A DNA stretch of 64,000 nt from Alteromonas hispanica (lineage in GTDB: Bacteria; Pseudomonadota; Gammaproteobacteria; Enterobacterales; Alteromonadaceae), in NCBI RefSeq assembly GCF_010500915.1, contig NZ_JAAAWP010000005.1:186001-250000 (forward strand), written 5' to 3'. Below the pieces are notes generated by a model. That model saw only the letters and a list, made by a program, of their open reading frames with translations. It was not told the DNA's origin and searched no databases. Below are positions 35,645 to 45,746 of this stretch, one piece after another; position 1 is the first letter of the stretch; the number at the start of each line of letters is the position of its first letter. The position numbers and the translations under genes are program-made.

Positions 35645-36152
35645 ATGTGTTGAGATGAACCTTTATTTGTAATGATATATGAACTGATTTGAAGATCGCC
35701 GAATGTTTGAAGTTTTAAACGCTTATTATGGCTAACTTAGGCGTCTGGTTTTTGCGCATTTGTCTCGCTTTGCTCTCGCTTCTCTCTCTTTAATTACGCA
35801 AATTTGTAGCGCTTTCTTGTGAAGAACCAAAACTTAATAACCTCTGTTTTGATCATTGTTTGTTTTAAACACACTTATTTTTCAACAAACACCTCCAAGG
35901 GGTAAAAACCAAAAGCGAGTGAAGAATAGCGCAATAAAATAAATAATACACTGTTTCGAAACACTATGTTACTTAACAGGCTTCGCTGTCTACGTTTATT
36001 GATAATATCAAGCGAATGCGAAACAGGCAGAAACACAAAAAGAGGCCGACGTAACTACGCCAGCCCTCTCATCTCATTGACTCATTTGCCCACTAACGTC
36101 TTCACTATAAGTAGCAATGACGGTGCATAAATAGCACTTGATAAATAGCTAA
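35645..36152. other. 508-bp intergenic region
   Basis: It holds the promoter of the 34349 gene at its left end and a terminator of the lipoprotein gene on the right. The central 350 bp are AT-rich with no ORF worth listing. Confidence 0.5.
36044..36076 (-). terminator. Imperfect terminator after the collagen-like lipoprotein gene
   Basis: On the minus strand an imperfect GC-rich stem (GAGGGCTGGCGTA with TACGTCGGCCTC) is followed by TTTTTG. About 80 bp beyond the stop of the gene. Confidence 0.5.
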
Positions 36153-38228
36153 TTAGTAAAGAGAAAGTACCGATACCGATTCAGGCGCCGTGAATGACAC
36201 ACTGTAATCTGGTGCCACATCACCTGAATTCGCATTCAGAATATTGTCAAAACGCAACACCGCGCCATTTGACTTTTCAGCCACATAAACATGCCCATTG
36301 CTTAGCATCAGGTCAACAGGGTTACCTAATAGAGAAGCTGGACCAGCAATATTGACGGTAACGTCTGTTTGTCCCTGAGCAGTTTTAGCACCAGGTATCA
36401 CGTAAATCTTACCGTCTGTAGCATCAGCAGCACTACCCACATCCGATACCACCAGGCTGTCGCTTTGACTATCGTAATCGATACCGTGCAGATTTGTTGG
36501 TGCAGCAAATGCTACGCCTCCGCTAGTAGGAACGATTAAACGATCTTCACCAGTGATAACAGACTCGCCGCTATCTAGGCGCCTTACCACTTCTTCAAAT
36601 ACAGCAACCGTACCATTGGTTAATGCCATATATGCGCTATCTGTTGCTGGGTCGTAGTCGACATCCCAAGGACGAGCACCGTTTGCCGCTTCAAGCGTTA
36701 ACAGCGGCGCCACATTACCCGACGCACATGGAGAGAACACTCTAACTGCCGGTGTATTTTCATTAACATCAGCCACAAATACCAAGCCGTCATCAGTTGA
36801 TATATCTAATCCCTTTGGCGCTATTAAGCCTGTATCAGCACCTACAATCATGTGGTCATAACTGTCGCTATAAGTCATACCATCGCGAGATGACGACAGT
36901 CTATTCACCACTAACAGGCCACCTGTTGACGTATCTGGATTATCAAATGTGATAACGCCATCGCCGAAAGCAGTATAGGCAGCACTTTCAATACTCATCC
37001 CACTATCGAAGCTTTTTAGCTGACTTGAAAGCAGCGCACTAAACTGAGTCACTGCACCTGTGCTATCTCCTGCTGTGCTTGGGTTACTCGATACAGACAG
37101 CCCCGCAATAGGCATAGTTGTAATACCATCATCAGAAGAATCTACCCGTGAAGTTATCTCCTGCACCTCTGCAATAGACTCAGGCTTAATGGACGGTGTT
37201 GATAACGTGGGCGCTATGTCTCCACTATCACCGTTAAAGATGTTTGAGAATACAAGGATAGCGTCATTCGACTTTTCTGCAACGCGAAGGTCTGAACCAG
37301 ATAGGGTTATATCAACCGGATTGCCAAGCTGTGTGCTGGCGCCAGCTACCACACGAGTAGGTTCGACCGCACCAGAAGCCGCGGCGGCATTTTCAATAAC
37401 GAAAAGTTGTCCATCGTCGGCAATACTTGCATCGCCAACGTCTGAAAGCACTAAACGGTTCGACATTGGTTCGTACACGATACCGTGAAGGTTTACAGAA
37501 ATCTGATTGCCATCAGCGTCCGATGGAGTAATGACACGGGTTACCGTAGGCGCAAAGTCAGAGGCAGTTACATCGTCGTATACCGCTACAGTACCGTCGG
37601 TCAAAGCCACAAAAAGTCTGTCTGCCGCTTCATCAAAAGCAAGATCCCAAGGTGGCGCAGAGGTAACCAATTCGGCAATGGGCGCTACATTGCCCGCCGC
37701 TTGCCCACCAAATACTGTTACTCGCTGACCGTTGAAATCAGCTGCCATGATAAGACCGGCTTCTTCGGCAAATACAATTCCTTTAGGATTAACTAATCCC
37801 GAAGCTGACCCGGTAATATCGTGACCAAAATTGGCATCGTAGTCATCGTTAGCTGAAAAAGAACAAAATGAACGAATAAGAGGTAAGTCACTATCGCCAG
37901 CTTGAATAAAGGTATTGCTCTGGCTTAGTACCAGTCCTTCATTAGCACCGGTAGATAAGGTATCGAGAACGTTGGCGTTTTGGTCGACCACCGATACCGT
38001 GTTGCGATTGCTATCGCCGTTGTTGGCTACTAAAAAAGTAGCGGAAGGAAAACCTGGGCTTCCGTCTTGTCCTGGTGCACCGACTTGTCCGTCTGCGCCG
38101 TCAGCTCCGTCTACGCCATTTACACCGTCAACACCATCGTCACCATTACAGGCTGAAAGAGAAAAAACAATTGCTGTTGCTAGTAGTGATAACTTGATGT
38201 TGCGTTGTGATGTTTTTGATAAATCCAT
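36153..38228 (-). CDS. Lipoprotein with collagen-like stalk and two beta-propeller repeats
   Basis: A 691-aa predicted lipoprotein. The signal peptide ends FSLSAC-N, with lipidated Cys about residue 28. Next comes a run of about eleven Gly-X-Y triplets (GDDGVDGVNGVDGADGAD and on). Two homologous halves of about 300 residues follow, each a six-bladed-propeller-like module with the same ordered motifs: NPKGIVF or APKGLDI, PWDLAFD or PWDVDYD, GTVAVYDD or GTVAVFEE, NLHGIVY or NLHGIDY, VLSDVG or VVSDVG, GNPVD, VAEKSN. No catalytic residue is evident. The second of two adjacent ATG codons fits the ribosome site GGAG. Probably surface-attached adhesion or binding protein; function unproven. Confidence 0.8.
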   Translation of the reverse strand: MDLSKTSQRNIKLSLLATAIVFSLSACNGDDGVDGVNGVDGADGADGQVGAPGQDGSPGFPSATFLVANNGDSNRNTVSVVDQNANVLDTLSTGANEGLVLSQSNTFIQAGDSDLPLIRSFCSFSANDDYDANFGHDITGSASGLVNPKGIVFAEEAGLIMAADFNGQRVTVFGGQAAGNVAPIAELVTSAPPWDLAFDEAADRLFVALTDGTVAVYDDVTASDFAPTVTRVITPSDADGNQISVNLHGIVYEPMSNRLVLSDVGDASIADDGQLFVIENAAAASGAVEPTRVVAGASTQLGNPVDITLSGSDLRVAEKSNDAILVFSNIFNGDSGDIAPTLSTPSIKPESIAEVQEITSRVDSSDDGITTMPIAGLSVSSNPSTAGDSTGAVTQFSALLSSQLKSFDSGMSIESAAYTAFGDGVITFDNPDTSTGGLLVVNRLSSSRDGMTYSDSYDHMIVGADTGLIAPKGLDISTDDGLVFVADVNENTPAVRVFSPCASGNVAPLLTLEAANGARPWDVDYDPATDSAYMALTNGTVAVFEEVVRRLDSGESVITGEDRLIVPTSGGVAFAAPTNLHGIDYDSQSDSLVVSDVGSAADATDGKIYVIPGAKTAQGQTDVTVNIAGPASLLGNPVDLMLSNGHVYVAEKSNGAVLRFDNILNANSGDVAPDYSVSFTAPESVSVLSLY

Positions 38229-38391
38229 CATCGTCTCCGTTTTCTTTTTGATAGTAGTGACGCGATACAACTTACGTCCTGTTCAAAAAGCCAAACGCAT
38301 GAGACGTTAAACTAGATGCAAAGAATTAAATTTTTTAAAAAAATGTTTTCTCTTTGTTTTTCTTTTTGTGGCTTGAATGGGCTGCGCCTGT

Positions 38392-40302
<1,911 letters not shown>

Positions 40303-40386
40303 TCAAGCCAGAAACATGAGTAAACGTACGCAGAGTTCTCCTGCAACGCAAGGTAAAAAGATGTTATCAGGGCGATTTAACCCTGG

Positions 40387-40414
40387 CAATTCAATCCTGC
40401 CAATTCAATCCTGC
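40387..40414. repeat. Tandem duplication of a 14-bp unit between yqiA and parE
   Basis: CAATTCAATCCTGC occurs twice head to tail (40387-40400 and 40401-40414) in the 184-bp gap. Confidence 0.9.
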
Positions 40415-40471
40415 AGTTTCAATAATAGCTGCGTAATAGGCTATTGCCTTTTTGCCGCCCGCAGACACAGT

Positions 40472-41053
40472 TTAATCAAGCAGAAACTCGGCTATGGCCG
40501 GCAAATGATTTTCATAGCCTACAAAACTGTGATCGCCCCCCTCCTCTATCACTAAATCACTTAGCGCATATTTAGCCGCAGCCAAGCGATAGTCGAGGGT
40601 TTCATCATTAGTTTGGAGAAGCACCTTATACGCTTTGTCATTATTGAGTGCATCAATATCAAGGGCTTTTATAATATCAATATCCGTGAGCCCAATACTA
40701 AATTTCTCACCACTATACGGATTCACATGGGGGCCAATAAATTGTTGCAGCAACTCGTAAGGGCGTACGGCGGGGTTAATGAGTACCGCTTTACCTGAGT
40801 ATTTTTCGATAAGAAATGTTGATAAGTACCCCCCCATAGAACTACCAATAACCTTAAGCCCTCCTTCAAGCAACTCAGGATTGTTCTCAATGAGTTCTAC
40901 TAACTGGGCCTCTACTTTACTGGGGAAATTCGATAGTTCAGGTATGTGCAGAGTAACCTCAGGATGGTGCTTGGCAAAATAGTTTTTCGTTGCCTGTGCT
41001 TTCACGGAGGTTGGCGAACTTAGAAAACCGTGAAGATATAAAAGATGGTGCAT
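40472..41053 (-). CDS. yqiA: YqiA family alpha/beta-hydrolase (esterase)
   Basis: A 193-aa esterase of the YqiA/UPF0227 family. The N-terminal YLHGFLSSPTSVKAQ, the nucleophile elbow GSSMGGYLS (Ser) and the C-terminal EEGGDHSFVGYE (His) with an Asp between them form the catalytic triad. E. coli YqiA cleaves palmitoyl-CoA and p-nitrophenyl esters. It lies between cpdA and parE on the same strand, the standard gammaproteobacterial order. Confidence 0.92.
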   Translation of the reverse strand: MHHLLYLHGFLSSPTSVKAQATKNYFAKHHPEVTLHIPELSNFPSKVEAQLVELIENNPELLEGGLKVIGSSMGGYLSTFLIEKYSGKAVLINPAVRPYELLQQFIGPHVNPYSGEKFSIGLTDIDIIKALDIDALNNDKAYKVLLQTNDETLDYRLAAAKYALSDLVIEEGGDHSFVGYENHLPAIAEFLLD

Positions 41054-41077
41054 GTGGAATCTCTGTAATTGCTATTG

Positions 41078-41830
41078 TTAGTTTATTCTTTTAACCGTCA
41101 CTTCTGCATGACCATTATCGTGAAGTTCTATGACTTGGTAACCCGGCCGTTCATTGCTTACGGCAAAGTCTGGCTGCATCTCCCATTGCCAACAGGTAGA
41201 CGGACAGCCGTAGCTGTTTATGCGACGTTTACCTACACATTGACGCAAGCTTGAATGCACATGACCGTGTATCACGTTCGCAATACCCTTCACATCCTCT
41301 AACCATTGAATAAAGTCCTCTGCATTTACTAAATTATGTTTATCCATCCAACTGTTTGAAGGCAAAATATGATGGTGTAAAGCTAGCAGATGGTACTTAT
41401 GAGCATTTTGGGTAACGCCAGAGTGAACTTGCTCTACATGCGCAAAGTCTATTTCTCCCTGCGCACCTACTGCATTTACTTTTGGTCTTGTATCTAGACC
41501 GTGAATGCACCATTCCCCCAGCTCAAGTGGTGAATTGGCATCTAACCTTTGGTTTTTGAAGGTGCAGTCGAAGTGGGCATTGTTATCGTGATTCCCAGGT
41601 ATAACATACCAAGGAATGTCGACATACTTTTCCATAAGTTGTAGAAAATGGTCGTAGCTGCCCTGCGAATCATCACCACTAATGTCGCCGGTGATAAGCA
41701 TACAATCAGCATGTGTATCCAGTGAGATAAGCACCTGCTCTAAAGAGTAATAAGGCGCCAGATTTGCGTATCCTTTTCTCTCTTTTTCTCTTAGCAAGTG
41801 ACAATCGCTAATCTGTATTATCGTTTTCAC
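41078..41830 (-). CDS. cpdA: 3',5'-cyclic-AMP phosphodiesterase CpdA
   Basis: A 250-aa class III metallophosphoesterase that hydrolyses cAMP. Metal motifs: ISDCHL (D-x-H), ITGDISGDD (GD), PGNHDN (GNH(D/E)), ALHHH and GHVHS (GHxH). It lowers cAMP and thus CRP activity. It overlaps the stop of yqiB by 4 nt (ATGA) and is followed by yqiA. Confidence 0.94.
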   Translation of the reverse strand: MKTIIQISDCHLLREKERKGYANLAPYYSLEQVLISLDTHADCMLITGDISGDDSQGSYDHFLQLMEKYVDIPWYVIPGNHDNNAHFDCTFKNQRLDANSPLELGEWCIHGLDTRPKVNAVGAQGEIDFAHVEQVHSGVTQNAHKYHLLALHHHILPSNSWMDKHNLVNAEDFIQWLEDVKGIANVIHGHVHSSLRQCVGKRRINSYGCPSTCWQWEMQPDFAVSNERPGYQVIELHDNGHAEVTVKRIN

Positions 41831-42279
41831 GCTTCAGATGTGACTCGCGGCGTTTGCTGTAGACAGAAGTTAAGCCACTCAGCAAGAAATATATTCACCA
41901 TCTGTTTCTCGTTTCGCTGGCGCATTTTTAGGTTCGGATACTCATAGGAAGGCTCTAGCGCTCCCGTATTTTGGCTGTTAATCACTTCAGCCAGTCTGGC
42001 ATCGTGGTACAAGCGCACTGTCATTGACGGGGTTAGGTAATCCGGCATGTCCTTTGTGGTTTGCTTAATACTTAACGAGCTGGTGTAGCGAGATGACTCA
42101 ACAATTTTTATTTCATACGCTAAATGTTTACCAATAGAGAAGCGGTAGCTTAAATCTTCCGTGTCGCAATCGGGCAAAATACGCAAAAGGTGCGCATAAT
42201 TCACCTCACACACAGCCTGCATGGTAGGTAAGTGAGGTATGTATTTTCGCGGTGTACGATAAGTCACGGTGTTTTCCAC
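41827..42279 (-). CDS. yqiB: DUF1249 protein YqiB
   Basis: A 150-aa protein of the DUF1249 family, always found between nudF and cpdA in gammaproteobacteria. Visible family features are the N-terminal PRKYIPHLPTMQAVCEVNYAHLLRILP and a C-terminal FLAEWLNFCLQQ. No catalytic residues are known. It overlaps nudF upstream by 16 bp and cpdA downstream by 4 bp, so all three are translated as one unit. Function unknown. Confidence 0.9.
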   Translation of the reverse strand: MENTVTYRTPRKYIPHLPTMQAVCEVNYAHLLRILPDCDTEDLSYRFSIGKHLAYEIKIVESSRYTSSLSIKQTTKDMPDYLTPSMTVRLYHDARLAEVINSQNTGALEPSYEYPNLKMRQRNEKQMVNIFLAEWLNFCLQQTPRVTSEA

Positions 42280-42890
42280 TGCTCCAAAAGTTGAGTTTTA
42301 TGCATAAAAAACCATTGTAGCGCAATTAAGGCCGCTGCGTTGTCTATGCGACCATTTTCCAGCCATTCAAGGGCTGTATTTTCTTTCACGCGGTGCACCT
42401 TGATATCTTCAGACTCAGTTTCTAAGCCGTGTATACCATGCGCCTTAGTCGCATCTGTCTTCGCTATAAAAATATGTAATCTTTCTGTTGTACCGCCTGG
42501 GCTCGACAGATAACTTAACGCTTTTGTCAGCTGTTCTAGCTCAATGCCTGCTTCTTCCATGGATTCTCGGTGGCAAACATTTTCTTCGGTTTCGCCTTCG
42601 TCAATCATGCCAGCAATAATTTCTATTAACCAAGGGCTTGAAGATGTGGGTAATGCCCCAATTCTCACTTGCTCAATAAGCACAAACTCTTGCGTTATTG
42701 GGTCGTAAGGCAATACACCAACGGCATGGCCGCGCTCAAATATTTCGCGACTAACCGAGTCACTCCATTCACCGTTAAAGCATTTATGACGGAAAATGTA
42801 TCGATTCATGGTGAAAAAACCGCGGTAAACAGGGCTAACTTCGGTAATTTCAACGTCATTTGAGGTAAACGAAAGGATTTCCTTGCTCAT
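42264..42890 (-). CDS. nudF: ADP-ribose pyrophosphatase NudF
   Basis: A 208-aa Nudix hydrolase cleaving ADP-ribose to AMP and ribose 5-phosphate. The Nudix box GMIDEGETEENVCHRESMEEAGIEL has all catalytic glutamates (REsxEEaG). The first gene of the nudF-yqiB-cpdA-yqiA-parE operon, divergent from tolC. The frame extends to a TTG at 42911, but the ATG at 42890 (MSKEIL) is the more usual N-terminus. Confidence 0.94.
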   Translation of the reverse strand: MSKEILSFTSNDVEITEVSPVYRGFFTMNRYIFRHKCFNGEWSDSVSREIFERGHAVGVLPYDPITQEFVLIEQVRIGALPTSSSPWLIEIIAGMIDEGETEENVCHRESMEEAGIELEQLTKALSYLSSPGGTTERLHIFIAKTDATKAHGIHGLETESEDIKVHRVKENTALEWLENGRIDNAAALIALQWFFMHKTQLLEQWKTP

Positions 42891-43131
42891 TTGCTGACAC
42901 TTATGGTTCAAATAGATTTATCATGTAGTCTACATTTGCATACCACACATGTATACGCGTGAAAAACGCGACAATTTAAATGTTTAAATAACAGAAAACT
43001 CAGGTTACAAGTCGTTTATATAAAAATAATGAGCGTGGGTAGATCACATATTCTGTTACAGTTAAAGCAATACTGTTACGAGTTTGGACTTTTGGTTTGT
43101 GGTTGAATTTTCATACACTTGGTTTTAACTA

Positions 43132-43169
43132 GTCGGCACTATCGATTACAGTAGATAGGGTGAGCCGAC
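43132..43169 (+). promoter_or_regulatory. Hairpin in the tolC leader
   Basis: GTCGGC-A-CTATC (43132-43143) pairs with GATAG-GGTGA-GCCGAC (43154-43169), an 11-bp stem with internal bulge ending 30 bp before the tolC start. There is no U-tract; it might stabilise the mRNA or be a small-RNA target. Confidence 0.4.
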
Positions 43170-43199
43170 ACAACTCGAACACTACAGGAAAACGTAAGC

Positions 43200-44573
43200 A
43201 TGAAACGAACACTTCTATCGCTGGTAGTCGGCATGTCGATAACCACGGGCGCGATCGCAGATGACCTAATGCAGGTTTATCAACAAGCACTCGCCAACGA
43301 CCCGCTGGTGAACCAAGCGAAAGCGCAACGCAATGCAGCGTTCGAAGGAATAAGCATTAGCAGAGCTAATCTTCTTCCTCAAATTTCAGGCTCGGTACAG
43401 TACAGTACATCTACCTCTGAGCGTGCGCAAACATTGGGTTCTGATGCAGACAATCTACAAATTGTTGTATTTGAAACCGACGTGGATAGCTATAGCTATG
43501 GTCTACAAATGTCGATGTCGCTTTACGACCACGCCAACTGGCTTGGCTTAAACCGCGCTGAAAAAGTAGCGGAACAAAGTGATGCACAGCTTGCCTCCAG
43601 TATTCAAGACGTTATTGTACGCACAGTCACCGCTTATTTTGACGTGCTTCGCGCCAGAGATAATGTTGAATTTGTTGGTGCTGAAAAACGCGCTATTGAA
43701 CGTCAGTTAGAACAAACTCGTCAGCGTTTTGAAGTAGGGCTTACCGCCATTACTGACGTACACGAGGCGCAAGCTAATTTCGATCGCACAGTGGCACAAG
43801 AAATTCAGGCTAAAAACGAGCTTGAATTTGCCCTAGAAGCTCTTCGCGTTATTACTGGTAAATACCACGACAAGCTGTTTGGCCTGAATACAGAGAGTTT
43901 TTCTGCCTCCATGCCAACGCCGGCAGACGTGACTACTTGGTTAGAAACTGCTGAAGAGAAAAACCTTGCGTTGCTTGTAAATCGCTTCGCTATGGATATT
44001 GCAAAAGAAGACATTTCTATTGCGCGCTCAGGGCACCTTCCAACGCTCTCGCTATCAGCGAACGCCACAAGAAGTAAAGATGAGATTGAAAACCCGGTAC
44101 TGCAGTTTGAAACGCCATACTTAAACAGCCAATCTATCAATGTGTCGCTTAACGTACCTATTTACCAAGGCTCACGAGTGACCTCTCAAACAGACCAAGC
44201 TAAATTTAACTACGTTGCAGCGAGTCAAGCGACAGAGCAGACTTACCGTCAAACCGTGCAGTCGGTGCGCAGTTCATTCAACAATGTGAAAGCAGCCATA
44301 TCTACTATTCGTGCCTTAGAGCAGTCTGTTGTTTCAGCAGATAGCGCATTAAAAGCTACAGAAGCTGGGTTTGATGTAGGTACACGTACTGTGGTTGATG
44401 TACTTGATAGCACCCGCAACCTGTTTGATGCACAGCGTAACCTTGCTGGTGCACGATACGACTTCGTGCAGTCGGTCATTACACTTAAGCAAGCAGCAGG
44501 AACCCTAACAGCAGAAGACGTTGAAATGATTAATCGCGGCCTAAAGCCGGTGGATATGTCATCAGATAGCTAA
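43200..44573 (+). CDS. tolC: Outer-membrane efflux channel TolC
   Basis: A 457-aa outer-membrane/periplasmic tunnel used by multidrug and type I export systems. Signal peptide of 20 residues (cleavage near AIADD), then two homologous OEP repeats. Typical segments are YQQALANDPLVNQAKAQRNA, VITAYFDVLRARDN-like VRTVTAYFDVLRARD, QRFEVGLTAITDVHEAQA (repeat 1) and GFDVGTRTVVDVLDSTRNLF (repeat 2). The gene is divergent from the nudF operon as in E. coli. A terminator closes it at 44603-44631. Confidence 0.95.
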   Translation: MKRTLLSLVVGMSITTGAIADDLMQVYQQALANDPLVNQAKAQRNAAFEGISISRANLLPQISGSVQYSTSTSERAQTLGSDADNLQIVVFETDVDSYSYGLQMSMSLYDHANWLGLNRAEKVAEQSDAQLASSIQDVIVRTVTAYFDVLRARDNVEFVGAEKRAIERQLEQTRQRFEVGLTAITDVHEAQANFDRTVAQEIQAKNELEFALEALRVITGKYHDKLFGLNTESFSASMPTPADVTTWLETAEEKNLALLVNRFAMDIAKEDISIARSGHLPTLSLSANATRSKDEIENPVLQFETPYLNSQSINVSLNVPIYQGSRVTSQTDQAKFNYVAASQATEQTYRQTVQSVRSSFNNVKAAISTIRALEQSVVSADSALKATEAGFDVGTRTVVDVLDSTRNLFDAQRNLAGARYDFVQSVITLKQAAGTLTAEDVEMINRGLKPVDMSSDS

Positions 44574-44602
44574 TATAGCTAATGCTGTAACGAGCAGAAC
44601 CT

Positions 44603-44631
44603 AAAGGGCAGCATTTTTTGCTGCCCTTTTT
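44603..44631 (+). terminator. Intrinsic terminator of tolC
   Basis: Perfect stem AAAGGGCAGCA / TGCTGCCCTTT (44603-44613 / 44619-44629) followed by T-run. Confidence 0.92.
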
Positions 44632-44813
44632 AATGCCCCTAATGTCTCCTCAAATACTATGTGGCAGGTTGATTTTGCTTGCATAGCACCTATCTCATCA
44701 TCCATCATACTGCCGCTTCAGCTGCAGCCTAATTAGTCGTGCTATTAAGCAGCTGTGCTAGTACCCAACCTGAACATCCTTAATCATTGTTCGATATAGA
44801 GTGATTTAAAAAG

Positions 44814-45641
44814 ATGCAAGCTTCTGCACTACAGAATAAATTTGAACGCATTCGAGCCAATAAATGGTTTGAGATATTTGTGGTAAGCGTCATTGTGGTT
44901 TCTGCGCTGCTCGTTGGCGCAAAAACTTATGAATTACCCAACGGTATGGTCTCGCTTACGGTGTTTCTAGACTGGTTTATTAGCGCTTTCTTTCTTACCG
45001 AAATATCTATTCGCTTTCTGGCAGAAAAGCGAAAACTGCACTTTTTTAAAAGCTTTTGGAATTGGTTCGATACGCTGATTGTGGTGATAAGTCTTATTCC
45101 CGCTGATGACGCAGAGCTTGCACTTATTGCACGTTTAGTCAGGGTGTTTAGGGTACTTAGGATGATATCCATCATTCCAGAGCTGCGCATTTTGCTGGTG
45201 TCACTGGTAAAAGCGCTACCTCAGCTTGGCTACGTTATGCTGCTTATGTTTATCATTTTTTATATTTACGCAGCTGTTGGCAGTACGTTATTTGAAAACA
45301 TTAACCCTGTTTTATGGGGTGATATTACGATATCCATGCTCACGTTGTTTAGAGTAATGACGTTTGAAGATTGGACTGATGTGATGTACGAAACGCAAGA
45401 GGAATACCCGCTAAGCTGGATATACTATCTTACATTTATCTTCTTTACCGCGTTCGCATTTCTTAACATGGTCATTGGTATCGTAGTAAACGTAATGGAG
45501 CGTGAGAACGAAAAAGCACGGGCAGAAAAACAAGCAGAGCTGCTCGCCGAGCTAAAAGCTCAGGGCAATGTAGAACCAACACTAAGAGATGTAATGGCCG
45601 AACTTAATGATATAAAAGCGCGGTTAAATCGCTCGGAATAA
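44814..45641 (+). CDS. Voltage-gated-type single-domain ion channel (BacNav/NaChBac-like)
   Basis: A 275-aa six-span cation channel subunit (tetrameric by family). S1-S4 occupy residues about 20-125; S4 has Arg at 107, 110, 113, 116 and 125 (RLVRVFRVLRM). The pore loop carries TLFRVMTFEDWTDVMY (177-192): the filter is TFEDWTD rather than the classical TLESWAS of NaChBac, adding two extra acidic residues. S6 contains FLNMVIGIVVNVM. A C-terminal coiled coil (ENEKARAEKQAELLAELKAQ and MAELNDIKARL) assembles the tetramer. Extra acids suggest altered Na+/Ca2+ selectivity; that is inference. It is monocistronic. Confidence 0.88.
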   Translation: MQASALQNKFERIRANKWFEIFVVSVIVVSALLVGAKTYELPNGMVSLTVFLDWFISAFFLTEISIRFLAEKRKLHFFKSFWNWFDTLIVVISLIPADDAELALIARLVRVFRVLRMISIIPELRILLVSLVKALPQLGYVMLLMFIIFYIYAAVGSTLFENINPVLWGDITISMLTLFRVMTFEDWTDVMYETQEEYPLSWIYYLTFIFFTAFAFLNMVIGIVVNVMERENEKARAEKQAELLAELKAQGNVEPTLRDVMAELNDIKARLNRSE

Positions 45642-45675
45642 TAGCCATTATTCGCTAATGATTCGGTTAAAAATA

Positions 45676-45705
45676 AAAAGCCACTTCAACTGAAGTGGCT
45701 TTTTA
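45676..45705. terminator. Bidirectional terminator between ion channel and TPR lipoprotein genes
   Basis: Perfect AAAGCCACTTC / GAAGTGGCTTT stem with A-run before and T-run after. Confidence 0.92.
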
Positions 45706-45746
45706 CGCGTTACAGAAATAGCAGTGCTTATACTTTTCTACCCATA

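Noticed and set aside
43030..43050. CRP-like site ahead of tolC (GCGTG-N6-TCACA)
   Set aside because: Only one half-site matches the consensus; too weak to claim even though cpdA is nearby.
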